From: Aulostomus chinensis
Taxonomy: Eukaryota > Chordata > Actinopteri > Syngnathiformes > Aulostomidae
Assembly: GCA_037954235.1 (NCBI GenBank)
Contig: JBBMOA010000017.1
Span: forward strand, 25,619,027-25,683,026
Length of the DNA stretch: 64,000 nucleotides
Reading direction: 5' to 3'
Shown: positions 54,286 to 64,000 of the stretch, piece by piece
Layout: each line of letters opens with the position of its first letter
Position numbering within the stretch: position 1 is the stretch's first letter
The notes under the pieces: model-generated
What the model was told of the DNA's origin: nothing
The model's database searches: none
The model's input: the letters and a program-made list of their open reading frames with translations, nothing else
Translations under genes and position numbers: made by a program

Positions 54286-56566
54286 CATCAGTCTCACCAG
54301 TCCTTGAGCAGTGGAGCGGCTTAACTTGTTCCCTCAATTTCATTCATTCATTCCCACAAAATATTACTTGTGATGTCTACAAAAAGCTTTCGTGTGCCTC
54401 GTGTCGGTTCCTTCGTCCGTGTAGAGCCGCCGCCCCCACGGCTCCATGTCGATGTTTCCGTTTCATGTTGTGGTTTTGCATTTCTGATGATGCGTTGTTG
54501 AAGGCGAGTGTGAGGCGCGACGGCGAGCTCCCAGCAGCTCAGCGGGAGAGCAGCTCCGCCTGCAGGGACCCTGGACATTCTCCGTGTTCGGTGTTCCTTC
54601 TCTGGCTGTGCAGCGTCAACGTGAAAGCTGAGGGATCGACCAGCAGATGGAGTCCAAAACTAGAGGTCCCACAAGCTGAGCTCCATCCTGACGAGGCATC
54701 GCTGCCCACAGCCGACGTCCTGCTGCTGCTGAGTTGTCAAACAGGAACAGAATAGAGGACATTAAAGTCATGAGGAGGCCGGCGATGTTGAACGGCGTCC
54801 ATCGCCATCAAACTGGGCTGGAGCGGTCACACCAAGTTGACCGCAACAGGATGGCGACCGGAAGCTCCTTGGAGAGCTCGGCAGGAGAAGAAACTGACCC
54901 TCGTGAAGGAGTGAACCTCGTTCTAGTTGAGCTTCGACACACACGACCTGTGCCAGTGAGGGTGGATGGAGGTGTGGAGGCCGCATCGCTGGCGGGTGAC
55001 GAAACACCCGCTGATAAAGAATGGGCGACTAAATGGCTCCTCGCCTGATCGAGCGTCCACTCTGTTCACTACGGCAGCCAAGCAGATCAGAGATGTCGGC
55101 ACGCGATCAGCAACAGACGAGTAACCGATCAATAACCGATCAGCACCACCGGTTCCAGCTCGTCCTTCAAATGGAAAAATGACGGAACCAAAACCGATTC
55201 AGGTCGATGCTCTGGTTTAGTCACCCAAAGTACAACGGAACCGTCCCATTGGCTGTTAGTGGAGGGAACCATGGAGATGACCACATCCTGTTGGACTACA
55301 GAAATACCTCATCCCTGCCATGGTCACTTCCTTTGGAACTACAAAACGCCTTCATCTCTGCCGTGTTTGCTTCCTACTATTTGAAAGATGGAAGTTTAAA
55401 ATCCAGTAATTGTGAAGTCTAGAGTTGAAGCAGGAGACGATGGTGCCTGGGACACTCAGTCTTTACATCAATATCATATATGAAGAATGACTTGACGGTC
55501 ATTCCTTCTATACTGGTGTCCCCGCCCACAATACGCCCAGACATGGATCACTTTTCCTCACAACAAACCACCTCACTGCCGTTCCAGATAATTGTTTGTT
55601 GGGAGGAATAATTCCTCCCATCTCTTCTCCAGTGATGATGACCCTGTTAAGAAAGTCCTCATTAGCCTAATGATGTACGGAGCAGGAACCTCTTCAAAGC
55701 TCTTTTTAAGTTTCGCCCTACAGAACCAACGTGGCCACATGGGACGATGAAGAACCCGGTGACATCAAATTGAATCCTGCAGAGCTCCGTTCTGTCAAAC
55801 AGCAACTAAACTGCCGAATATAAATGAGCAGATTGAGACTTGAGCTCCTTCTTGATTGGCTTTCTAATTGCTTGCTCCGCTTCATCGGCTTTCCCTCGAT
55901 TTAATAATTTGCTGTAACAATAAGGCCGCAGAGGAGAGAAGAGACACGCTGGTCGGCCTAATCGGGCCGTTTCTCAAGCATTTAGTCAGTGATTCTCTGT
56001 TTGAACTGGGAAACGCTGCCACACACACACCAGATCACCCAGTTGGCAGCGAGCAGCCGCGCCGCTGTCCTGTATGAAGCCATGAACATCTGCCACGGCG
56101 GCTGCTGCTGCTCTCTTATCTTTGCTAGTGTGAATGTGCTGCTTGTGTACTGCTGCCAAGCTAGCAGGTTTAGGCTCCCCGAGGGCCGACCAGCCAGCAT
56201 TTTGAAGGATGTCACGTCTTGTGGAAGAGCAGCTCGTCAGCCACTGGGCTTCGTTTGGTTAATAGGCCGAATTCAGGCGTCACAAATGTAAATGTCCTCT
56301 TCATAACAACAGAGGAACAACATCTTATTAGCATCTTTCAACTCTTTGTTTCAGTTCTCCAGCCTCCAGTTTTCTGTTCAGTCGCTGCTTTCATCGTCAT
56401 TTCTAGTCGCAGCAGATGGAACGTTTCCATGCAACATGTGGCGGCAGCGGGACTCAGCAGGGACAGAAGCTGTACAGTCATCAGAAGGTCACAGGTTTGT
56501 CCCTCGCCTGTGTCAAAATGGCTACATTTACATGGATGTTTACCCTTCCTACTGGAAGTAGAACAC

Positions 56567-56722
56567 CACAGGGATGAGGTGTATTTGTGGTCCAACAGAT
56601 CGTTAGCATGTCGAAGATGAGGTATTGTTGTAGTCAACAGGAAATTAGCATGACAGGGATGAGGTGTGTTTGTAGTCCAACAGGAAGTTAGCATCAGAGG
56701 GATGAGCTATATTTGGGTTAGC
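56567..56722. repeat. minisatellite, ~43-base unit, ~3.6 copies
   Basis: Units share GGGATGAGGTGTGTTTGTAG and end in GTTAGCATG or a close variant. Single related units occur at 29408-29460 and about 50139-50170. Confidence 0.85.
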
Positions 56723-57856
56723 TTCAGGCTCCTGTTTACTAACCCTCTCATGTTCCGGCGACCTCTAGAACCTCTGTCGTCTCCTCCAGACACTTGTCGA
56801 CATTCTCCAGTGTGGCGACTGACGAGTTCGACGTGGTATTTTATTGTATTGTTGTTGTTGTTGCTCCTCTCTGCTAACAGAGAGGGGCCAGGCAGCCAGG
56901 GGCTGATCAACAGGCTCCAGCTTCTTTTTTCATCCATCTTCTACAAAGTCTAGTTCAGAACCACGGACCCTCTCAGGCTTAGGGTCTAGAACCACGGTGT
57001 TACACTGTGGATCCGGACTGGTAGAACACGAGTGGTAACGTTAACTGGAGTCTATCAGCTGCTTTCGCTTGTGTTCCCTCTTTGTTTCGTGATGAATTCC
57101 TTCGGACTGCTCTTTCAGCAAAACATTTCTCAAGGCAGAATATGAACTTTGGATGTGTCGGCCACCTCGCGGCTCGCTCGCTGACCCGTGATGATTCACA
57201 TTTATGTAAACAAGGACGCTTCACGTTGGATGAAGCATGATGAAGCTACACTAGACATGTTTTGTACTTGATTAGGAAAATACTTGTCTTCCTCCTCGGC
57301 TGATAGGATTTAATTTTACATAGAACTCAACCGCCTCTGACTCAGAGGGATTATTACACGTGCAGGAACATGGAGTCTTCGGGCTTCGTGGAGAGCGCAC
57401 GGACAAGATGAAGGTCAACAAGAACTTCAGCTTTGAAGAAAATCGTCTCAGGGTTCTGATGAGAGGGAGGACAGAACCCGACCCTCCTCACTCACGGTGC
57501 TCCAGCCAGTACTCGAGGAGGCTCCAGTCCATCAGCACTGAAGAGTGTGAACCTTTAAAGTTTCCAGCAAACAGTCAAAGAGGAGGGGGGCGTTGAAGCC
57601 CCCTGACGGAGGCCCCCGGGCAAATAGGAGTGGAGCAACGTGAGTTGGTGGTTGCATCGTAGGCACCGGACTCACCAGGAGAGCAGCTCGCTTCCTCCAT
57701 CAATAATACAACCAGAGGAGATTTCCTGGGTCGGTGTCTGCTACATCCAGCTGCTGCCAGATGTCGACCACCAGGCAGGAAGAGAGGAACGCAGATTTAG
57801 TTCAGTCACCGCCAAGGATGAGCTTCAGGTTCTGATTTATGATGAGGATGTGAAGG

Positions 57857-58151
57857 TTAAAGCAATACTTCAACAGTGTATTTTTGTATTTCAAGTACTT
57901 GTCTGGATAAAGGAGACCTGCGTTATACAGGACCACCTGGAGGCTTTGTAAACGGATGCTTGTAGAGAGTTTAGCTGCTGTAGGCCTTAGCATCCAGTAG
58001 CTTCAAGCTAAACATACGTGGCTGGCTCTTTCTGCATTCTGGAGTCACTAGGAAGTAATGATGTAGGGAAAAACATGTTTGGGAGCTGAATACTCCTCTT
58101 AATGAGTACTTTAAAGGCAACATACTGCTCTGGCTGGAGAAATTGCTTTAA
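57857..58151. mobile_element. foldback TTAA element, copy 9 (both ends)
   Basis: Begins TTAAAGCAATACTTCAACAG and ends AAATTGCTTTAA, with the long-form interior AGGCTTTGTAAACGGATGCT. Intergenic, downstream of bltp1. Confidence 0.85.
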
Positions 58152-61100
58152 GGCTTGAAACTACAACATCTCACTCAGCTGTCAGACGCTCCTCTCCACA
58201 TATTCTGGTTCTGTTTGTTGCTCCCTCAGAAGTTTGGCTCTTCCCGATTGGTCATCAGCATCCGAGAGGGACATGGAGCCCACCCCCCAACATGATGTGA
58301 CATGGACAGTCCACCGACAGACTGTTTGAGTGCCTTGAATGTGCAGGAAGCTAATTATGCTACTGAACCCATCTGGACTGAGAGGATCCCGTACCAACAC
58401 CCCTGAGCGCGTCAAGGCCTGAGGACCAACATCTGGAGCAGTTTCCTCGCATTGAAGAATAAAACACAGTTTCTAATGCGCGTCTATATTTCTGAACAGA
58501 GTCGATGCCAAAGAGTAAATAAATACTGTGAGATGGGAGGGGCTCTTGATGAACAGAACCAGCCAGAAACGGACCTTTGGCTGAACTCTGACCCGTCTGG
58601 TGAGTTTCCGACAGCAGAAAAGGTTGTACGGTACGAGAGAGAAGATCCAATTTACAGGAGCATCCTTGATACTCGAGCTGCCTCCCCCTACAAAGTCCGT
58701 CCCAGAGGAGAAGGAAATTCAAAATAAGCTCTCTTGTCCGGCGTATTTCTGCTGCACGCAGCTCAGCTCGTTCTCTCTCATACATAAATTCAGCTCCTGA
58801 GCAACGCGGTCGCCTTCCTCTTCCCCTACAACTTAAACTGCTCTTCTCCTCTCATGGCACTGATCTTTGTTTCTCACAATTCTTTAATATCTAAATCAGT
58901 GGAAGATTTATTTCTGATTGTAGGCGGCAGGATTCCTCCACACTTTCATTGTGACACATCACTGCTGCTCTGGTTTTGGACGACCGCTTCAGAAAGGTCG
59001 TGATTACCAGAGAAGGTCAGTCGCGGTCACCTGCTTCTGCAGGGGGAAACGTAAAAACACAGCCAGCAGGTCCTGCAAATTATTCCCACATCAGCTGCGC
59101 GAACACCTGCAGGATTCGAGAACCGAGAACCAGACACGCTTGTATCCCTCCGCCACATGCGCTTGTCTCAGCAAGTCCCAGCGGACGTTTGGGTCAAGTC
59201 CAGGGGAACCACCCCCAAGGTGTTCCTGCAACATTGAGTTGGTGAGAACTGAACAGATATCGTGTTTGTGTGAGGTGAACTTTGACCTCTGACTGCCAAA
59301 AGCTTTTCAGTTCATAGCGTCCCAATGAAGGTGTGAGCCCCGTTTGAATCCACTTCTCTCAAGGTGTTGATGTCCGCAACAGCGGGGTGTTGGATGGAAC
59401 TCCCAGAATCCTGATCCTAATCCTGGAGTTCAGCTGTTGACGGCACAGGACGACCAGCCGAGTCCGGAACCCTGAGAGATTTGGATCTCGGCATCTCTGG
59501 TGTGATATTATCTTCCAGTGCAACCAAAAACCATGTGTTACAGAAAACACGAGCCTGTGAAAGTGAACATTCTCAGTGGTAATAACAGAGAAAGACAGCG
59601 ACTTTGAAGATGTGACGCCAGCCTCTCAAAGCTCCTCAGAAGTTAAAGATGCAAGAGAGCCGGCGGAGCTTTAAAAGCAGCTGATTGATGGTCGGACATA
59701 CGGGAGCCTGGTCCTTTCTTCCGGGACCAGATGCCAGAACTATGGCACCCTAGAACACCTCTCCTCCCTCACCATGCAGCAGGTCTGAAAGTTTCATTTC
59801 ATGAATTTAAGGGTTTTATGGTTTGAAGGCCGTTAAGTTAAGACTTCTCAGCAGGTTTGGAGGATTTGGGATTTTACTGATGAAGGCTGGATTAACTATT
59901 AAAGTCAAACATTTAAACAAAGGTTTAATATTTCTGGGAAGTTCTCAGCGATGCCATCAACAGGAGAATATCAATCCAAGCAGATTTAAATGTAATTATG
60001 AAGAAGCTTCGAGGGTTAGTGGAGTTACAGACATTCAAAGCAAAGTCCTGCTGAATAAAAGCTTCTTTGTTCTGAGTTCAAAGAAGGAAGCAACTCGACC
60101 ACAATGATTATTGCGCGCGTCTGTCGCTTCGCAAACTTCCTGTGTCATGGCCGCTTCACCCGCAAGGTTATTGCTCACATCAATGCCATCACTTTGATTG
60201 CAGGATGATTCGTGAATATTTGCACATCAAGAAAGTGAATACTACTACTAAAGTAATACTGCTGTTGTACTACGACTGTTTCAGAGCTCACGTCTCTGAT
60301 GTCCGCTCACGTTCACGGAGACGTCGAGCAGCAAACCTTTGCACGATTCACCGCCGAACACCCGAAGCACGTCTCTGGTTCCGTCCCAGGTCTCAGGGTG
60401 TAGCAGTGGGCCTCCAGCGCCCGCCACAGCCCCAGGCGGGGTGCCGGGGCCACTAACCTTGGCCCCACCCCACCAGATCACCCCCAAATCTCCCGCTGGC
60501 TCTGACGTCTCTGTCTGTCCATCGTCCCATCCAACAGGACGTCAGTGACATCATACAAAAAAAAAACAAACCTCCATCTTGATTGGCGTTCAGGACACGA
60601 GATGTGTATATTGTGTCCATGTGTAGTGTATTTTCAGCTTTGAAGTGAAAACACGTCTTTCACCCTGCAGATTTAACAGCTTTGTGACCTGAAAGGACCC
60701 AACGCACGTCGGCGTCCGCTCGTCTCCTTCCATGTAACTCACCACTGAATAATCTGCTTCTGTTGTGAGCAGAAGTTCAACCACTAAAAACCCCTGGAAT
60801 CTTTGCAGGCTCGTCTCTCAGCTTCTCCTCGTCTCCTGAGGCCTCTCGGTGTTTCTGTCTTTCCTACAGAAACAGAAAGTTTGTGCGGTAACAAGAAGGC
60901 GGCCTTGATTCCTTTTCGAGCACACGGATCGATAGTCTGAGCACCACATCAGCGCTATTATTCCCCGTAATACGGACAGTTCTACACTGAGCACATCGTG
61001 GACAATGAAGCCTGATCTGTTTTGCCTTTCATCATCATGAATAGCATCTTTTCTTGCAGTGTGAAGCTATTTTTGGCACAGCTCTGCTCTCTCTCCTCGT

Positions 61101-61774
61101 CAAGGCTGCACACTGAATTCCTCGAGGCCTGAGAACCAGCCGCTAGCAGGCTGTTGATGGACGCAAGGTGGATGTACGGAGCAGAACGACCCTCCTGTTG
61201 CTGTTTGCTACGTACTGTGATGGGCGAACAACGGACGCTCACTGAAAGTGCCAAAACCTCTCCCCCTCCCGGCGAGCTGCAGTACCGATCATAAGTGCTG
61301 CCCCTCATCCGTGACCACCGAATCAGATCAACAAGTTCCACCAGACTTTGAGCCGATAGCGTCGCCGCCGAGCGTTAACTGGTGTCGGCCAAAACATGAA
61401 CGCTGGGAAGGAGAAACGCTCCTGTAGTGTGACGTAATCAGCACTGCTTCCATGGCGCCCCACGACTCTGACCGACCTCAGCGTGTCCTGATGTTGACTG
61501 ACAAAATGTCCACCACAGCTGGACATGTCTTTGTGTCTTCATTTACCAGATAAACAGATGATAATTCTAATGACACAGTTCTCTTTTCCTCTGGGGGACC
61601 TTCTGTTTACAGTGAAGCTAGCGTAGCTACACAGACCAAAACAACAACCCTCCAACCGGACCTTAATAAAAAATAAAATAAATACATTTTTGTTTTATCT
61701 CCAGTTGGAGTGTCAGTGGATTACAGCAGGTGACCCGGAGACTTAGTGACCATGTTTTTGGCTAGTTTTTCCTG

Positions 61775-61920
61775 TTGTTACTAGTCAGGAATCGTTAGCA
61801 TCACACTAATACACATGGCTGGCTCTTTCTGCATCCTGGAGTCACGTGACAGGGGTGCATCCTGGTGAGGAATTTAAAGTGAACACAATTTCACTTTTTT
61901 GGGGTGAAGTATTGCTTTAA
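61775..61920. mobile_element. foldback TTAA element, copy 10 (right arm)
   Basis: Right arm only: GGCTGGCTCTTTCTGCATCC, then the terminus GGTGAAGTATTGCTTTAA. Lies about 0.4 kb before the GC-rich candidate first exon. Confidence 0.8.
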
Positions 61921-62069
61921 AGCCAAATTTATGCAGGTCCTGAGAGGGGAGGTCTGCTCCTCAACTCACCTGCTCCTGATGACTTCAACCCAAATGAATT
62001 TCGTGCTGTTTTTCCTGCGGGGGAGGAACAAACTGGGCTGCGCTGATGGGCAGCACCGTGAGGGCTGCC

Positions 62070-62425
62070 GGCGCGGGGCAGCGAGGCACCGGTGAACGGG
62101 TTAATGTTGACGCAGGAATGGTTAATAGCACAGACATGCAGTCAGCAGCTGAGCAGCGCCGGAGCCCAGTCAGCTGCTGACTGTCCCCGAGCCTGAGACA
62201 CCGGCGGCGGCTGCTGCTACTCTTTTGTCCCCCACAGCGGGCTCGACTGTCGGCGTCTCCCGGAGAAACGCAGCCGTGAGAGAAGAGCCTCCCCCCGGTC
62301 GGACATGAGCTCCCCATCCGCCTCCGAGGCTGAACGAGACGCCGGTGAATAGCGCTCAGCCGCTGGATACATGACTTGAGAAACTCCGAGGGAAGTCAGC
62401 GGACGGAGACGCGGCTGGACGGGAG
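62070..62425 (+). promoter_or_regulatory. GC-rich CpG-island-like promoter/5'UTR region
   Basis: Sharp rise in G+C and CpG content relative to the flanks. Upstream ATGs at 62305 (16-codon frame ending TAG at 62352) and 62371 (ATG ACT TGA) precede the ATG at 62426. No TATA box is obvious. The transcription start is not determinable. Confidence 0.5.
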
Positions 62426-62494
62426 ATGAACGTTACCGGGAAGCAGCCACCCGAGCTGATCGAGCGACCCGCCAGCCTCCCGGTTCCAACTTCC
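62426..62494 (+). CDS. candidate first coding exon of an unidentified plus-strand gene
   Basis: ATG in a GC-rich block followed by 23 codons (MNVTGKQPPELIERPASL, then PVPTS) and a perfect donor GTGAGT in phase 0. There is a G at -3. The peptide is Pro-rich with no signal sequence or motif, and I do not recognise the family. No second exon was found before the window ends, so intron 1 exceeds 1.5 kb if this is real. It could be a chance open frame in a CpG island, but the donor and island together argue otherwise. Confidence 0.5.
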
Positions 62495-62756
62495 GTGAGT
62501 AAACCCGCATGTCCAGAGGTCATGAGGAAGCACAGTCACCGATTTATTGTCTCAATAAGAACCCAAACTGCCGGGTGTCTGTCGGGGGGCGGCGAGGCGG
62601 GCGACCTGCTCACTTCGGCGAACACCAGCGCCACTCGGGCCACATGTTCGACTCCCAAACGGTCATGTGGAGAACTGAGGACCCCTCAGTGTCTCCTGCT
62701 CTCTGATTAGGATGAGAAATACAAATAATCACTAGTACATGAATGACAAATACACA

Positions 62757-63069
62757 TTAAAGCAATACTCCGTTGAAACATGTATTTCACCTCTCAGGTA
62801 CTCACTAACTACTGCGTTACTTTTTTTGAAAGCAGGAAGAGCCAGCCACGCGTATGTAGCTCGAAGCTAATGGATGCAGAAGCTAACAACCGTTTGACTG
62901 GAGACTAAAACCAACTAGCCAGCAGCCTCGTTAGCTCGGAGCGTGGCCGGCTCTTCCTGCTTTCTGGAGTCCCTCAGAAGTGAAGCAGGAGGGAGAAACC
63001 TCTTAGTGAGCTGAGTACTCCTGTTGGTGAGTAACTGAAGTGCAAAATACTCCTTATGGTGAAGTATGA
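62757..63069. mobile_element. foldback TTAA element, copy 11
   Basis: Begins TTAAAGCAATACTCCGTTGA; inverted blocks GCAGGAAGAGCCAGCCACG and its partner GTGGCCGGCTCTTCCTGC; ends near GGTGAAGTATGAG. Lies in the presumed first intron of the 62.4 kb gene. Confidence 0.85.
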
Positions 63070-63213
63070 GGAGTGTGAGTAGACACTGGTGGGATGTCCA
63101 GCCTGGTTGGCCTCCGTACAGGAAGTGAGGGGTGGCGTGCAGGTTGTCCTCACCATGGAGGGCGATCTGAGTGAACTAAACAATTCAGACACTTCCAATA
63201 TTCCAGAGATTAT

Positions 63214-63248
<35 letters not shown>

Positions 63249-64000
63249 GCCACTGGACCTTTACAGATGGAGCGCCAAACTCAGATCATCGCAGTCGGGA
63301 TTAGAGGGAGAGCAGCACATAGGGATTATCATGCTATCAAACTCCAGCTTGTTCTGTTCTGACAGCATGAAAATAAGTGACACGCGTGTCGTACACAGCC
63401 TCCCAACCCTGCAGTCACACGCCGGAGGCTCTCTGTCGGCGGGAGCTGCAGCAGCGTAATTACACCCCAGCGGAGTGTGAAAGTCGATGCCTTTGTGTTG
63501 CAAAAATCAACCGTGTTTTTCGGCAAAAGTCTCCCGTTGGCGCAGGGACATGAATTCTCCTGAACTTCTCGTTCCCCAGAACTACAAAACGACTGACTCG
63601 GTTCTAGAAGCGGAATTCATTTGAAAGGAGACGTTAACGAGTAGAAATACACAGGTGGCACCTGTAGGGTGACTCCTCCCCCAAGTACCTCCGCTGTGTA
63701 AACTCTTTCGTGATGACATTCTGTAAGGTGGCAGTTAGATGGCGCCTGTGATTTACTTTAATCTCCTTGTGGCAGATGAATTAATGTCAGCAGCCCAGGA
63801 GAGCTGAGAAGTGGGCCAAAGGCCAGACTTCAGTCTTATATCATAAATTAGTCCTTTTTTAAACTCATAATTAATCTCTGTAGGAAGTGCGGTTACATAT
63901 ATAATCCAGCCTGATGCATAGTCATATTCCATTTTTCAGCTGAATACAAACCAGGCAGTAATTAAGGCCTTAATTAGACGGTGTTTTAATTTTTCAAATG
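63070..64000. other. presumed intron of the 62.4 kb gene; AT-rich 3' end
   Basis: Contains a CA repeat at 63217 and, from about 63770, an AT-rich stretch ending in an 18-base palindrome with two TAATTA cores. No exon recognised. Confidence 0.4.
63217..63245. repeat. (CA)n microsatellite
   Basis: About 14 CA units in the DNA after the candidate first exon at 62.4 kb. Confidence 0.95.

Larger units (their letters stand above)
54286..62069. other. intergenic DNA downstream of bltp1
   Basis: About 7.8 kb with no supported gene on either strand. Open frames are short and show no similarity I recognise. Contents: minisatellite at 56567, foldback copies at 57857 and 61775, and a GC-rich patch at 60.3-60.5 kb without exon signals. 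In mammals ADAD1 and IL2/IL21 follow this gene; I see no trace of them here. Confidence 0.65.

Noticed and set aside
55850..56180. Possible conserved non-coding element
   Set aside because: It looks non-repetitive and has motifs such as CTTATCT, but without alignment there is nothing to support the claim.
58360..58785. 141-codon minus-strand open frame
   Set aside because: No recognisable family, no splice or promoter context, ordinary composition; overlaps other equally long frames.
60142..60456. Arg-rich 104-codon frame in a GC-rich patch
   Set aside because: No donor or acceptor in frame, no family match, and not flanked by a CpG island of the kind at 62.2 kb.
54286..62069. adad1, il2 or il21 expected by mammalian gene order
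   Set aside because: No double-stranded RNA-binding, deaminase or cytokine-like segment could be read in any frame.

Overview
This is vertebrate nuclear DNA, most likely from a ray-finned (teleost) fish. Translated exons match vertebrate BLTP1 along their whole length with many small differences from the mammalian protein. Many introns are only 68-130 bases long, (CA)n/(TG)n microsatellites are frequent, and there is a tRNA-type SINE of the kind common in fish. Nothing bacterial, viral or plasmid-like is present. The species cannot be named from the sequence.

Positions 210-53660, plus strand, are almost entirely one gene: bltp1 (bridge-like lipid transfer protein family member 1; older names KIAA1109, fragile-site-associated protein, tweek in Drosophila). 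I built 76 coding exons by splice consensus and reading frame. Joined, they leave 13,964 coding bases, which is the end of one split codon plus 4,654 whole codons including the stop, with every intron phase agreeing. The human protein is about 5,000 residues, so the window lacks only roughly the first 450 residues, including the N-terminal membrane helix and the first exons, which lie before position 1. The 3'UTR runs to a poly(A) signal at 54262-54267.

Region by region: 1-19 kb holds dense exons 1-31; 19.8-27.7 kb holds exons 32-39, with longer introns; 30-40.3 kb holds exons 40-55, including a GC-AG intron and an unlisted candidate cassette exon; 43-53.7 kb holds exons 56-76 and the stop. 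From 54.3 to 62.0 kb I found no gene, only repeats. Around 62.1-62.5 kb lies a GC-rich block with a good candidate first coding exon (23 codons, then a consensus splice donor) of a second, unidentified plus-strand gene. The last few hundred bases are AT-rich and may be a regulatory element.

The repeat content is dominated by one family of foldback elements flanked by TTAA, with about eleven copies in bltp1 introns and in the downstream intergenic DNA. No new multi-gene system is visible. The most interesting items are splicing-level: a phase-0 177-base candidate exon, a 12-base candidate microexon, a GC donor, two in-frame tandem acceptors, four stop-free introns of length divisible by three, TG tracts abutting splice sites, and a near-perfect 82-base-arm hairpin inside a 333-base intron.
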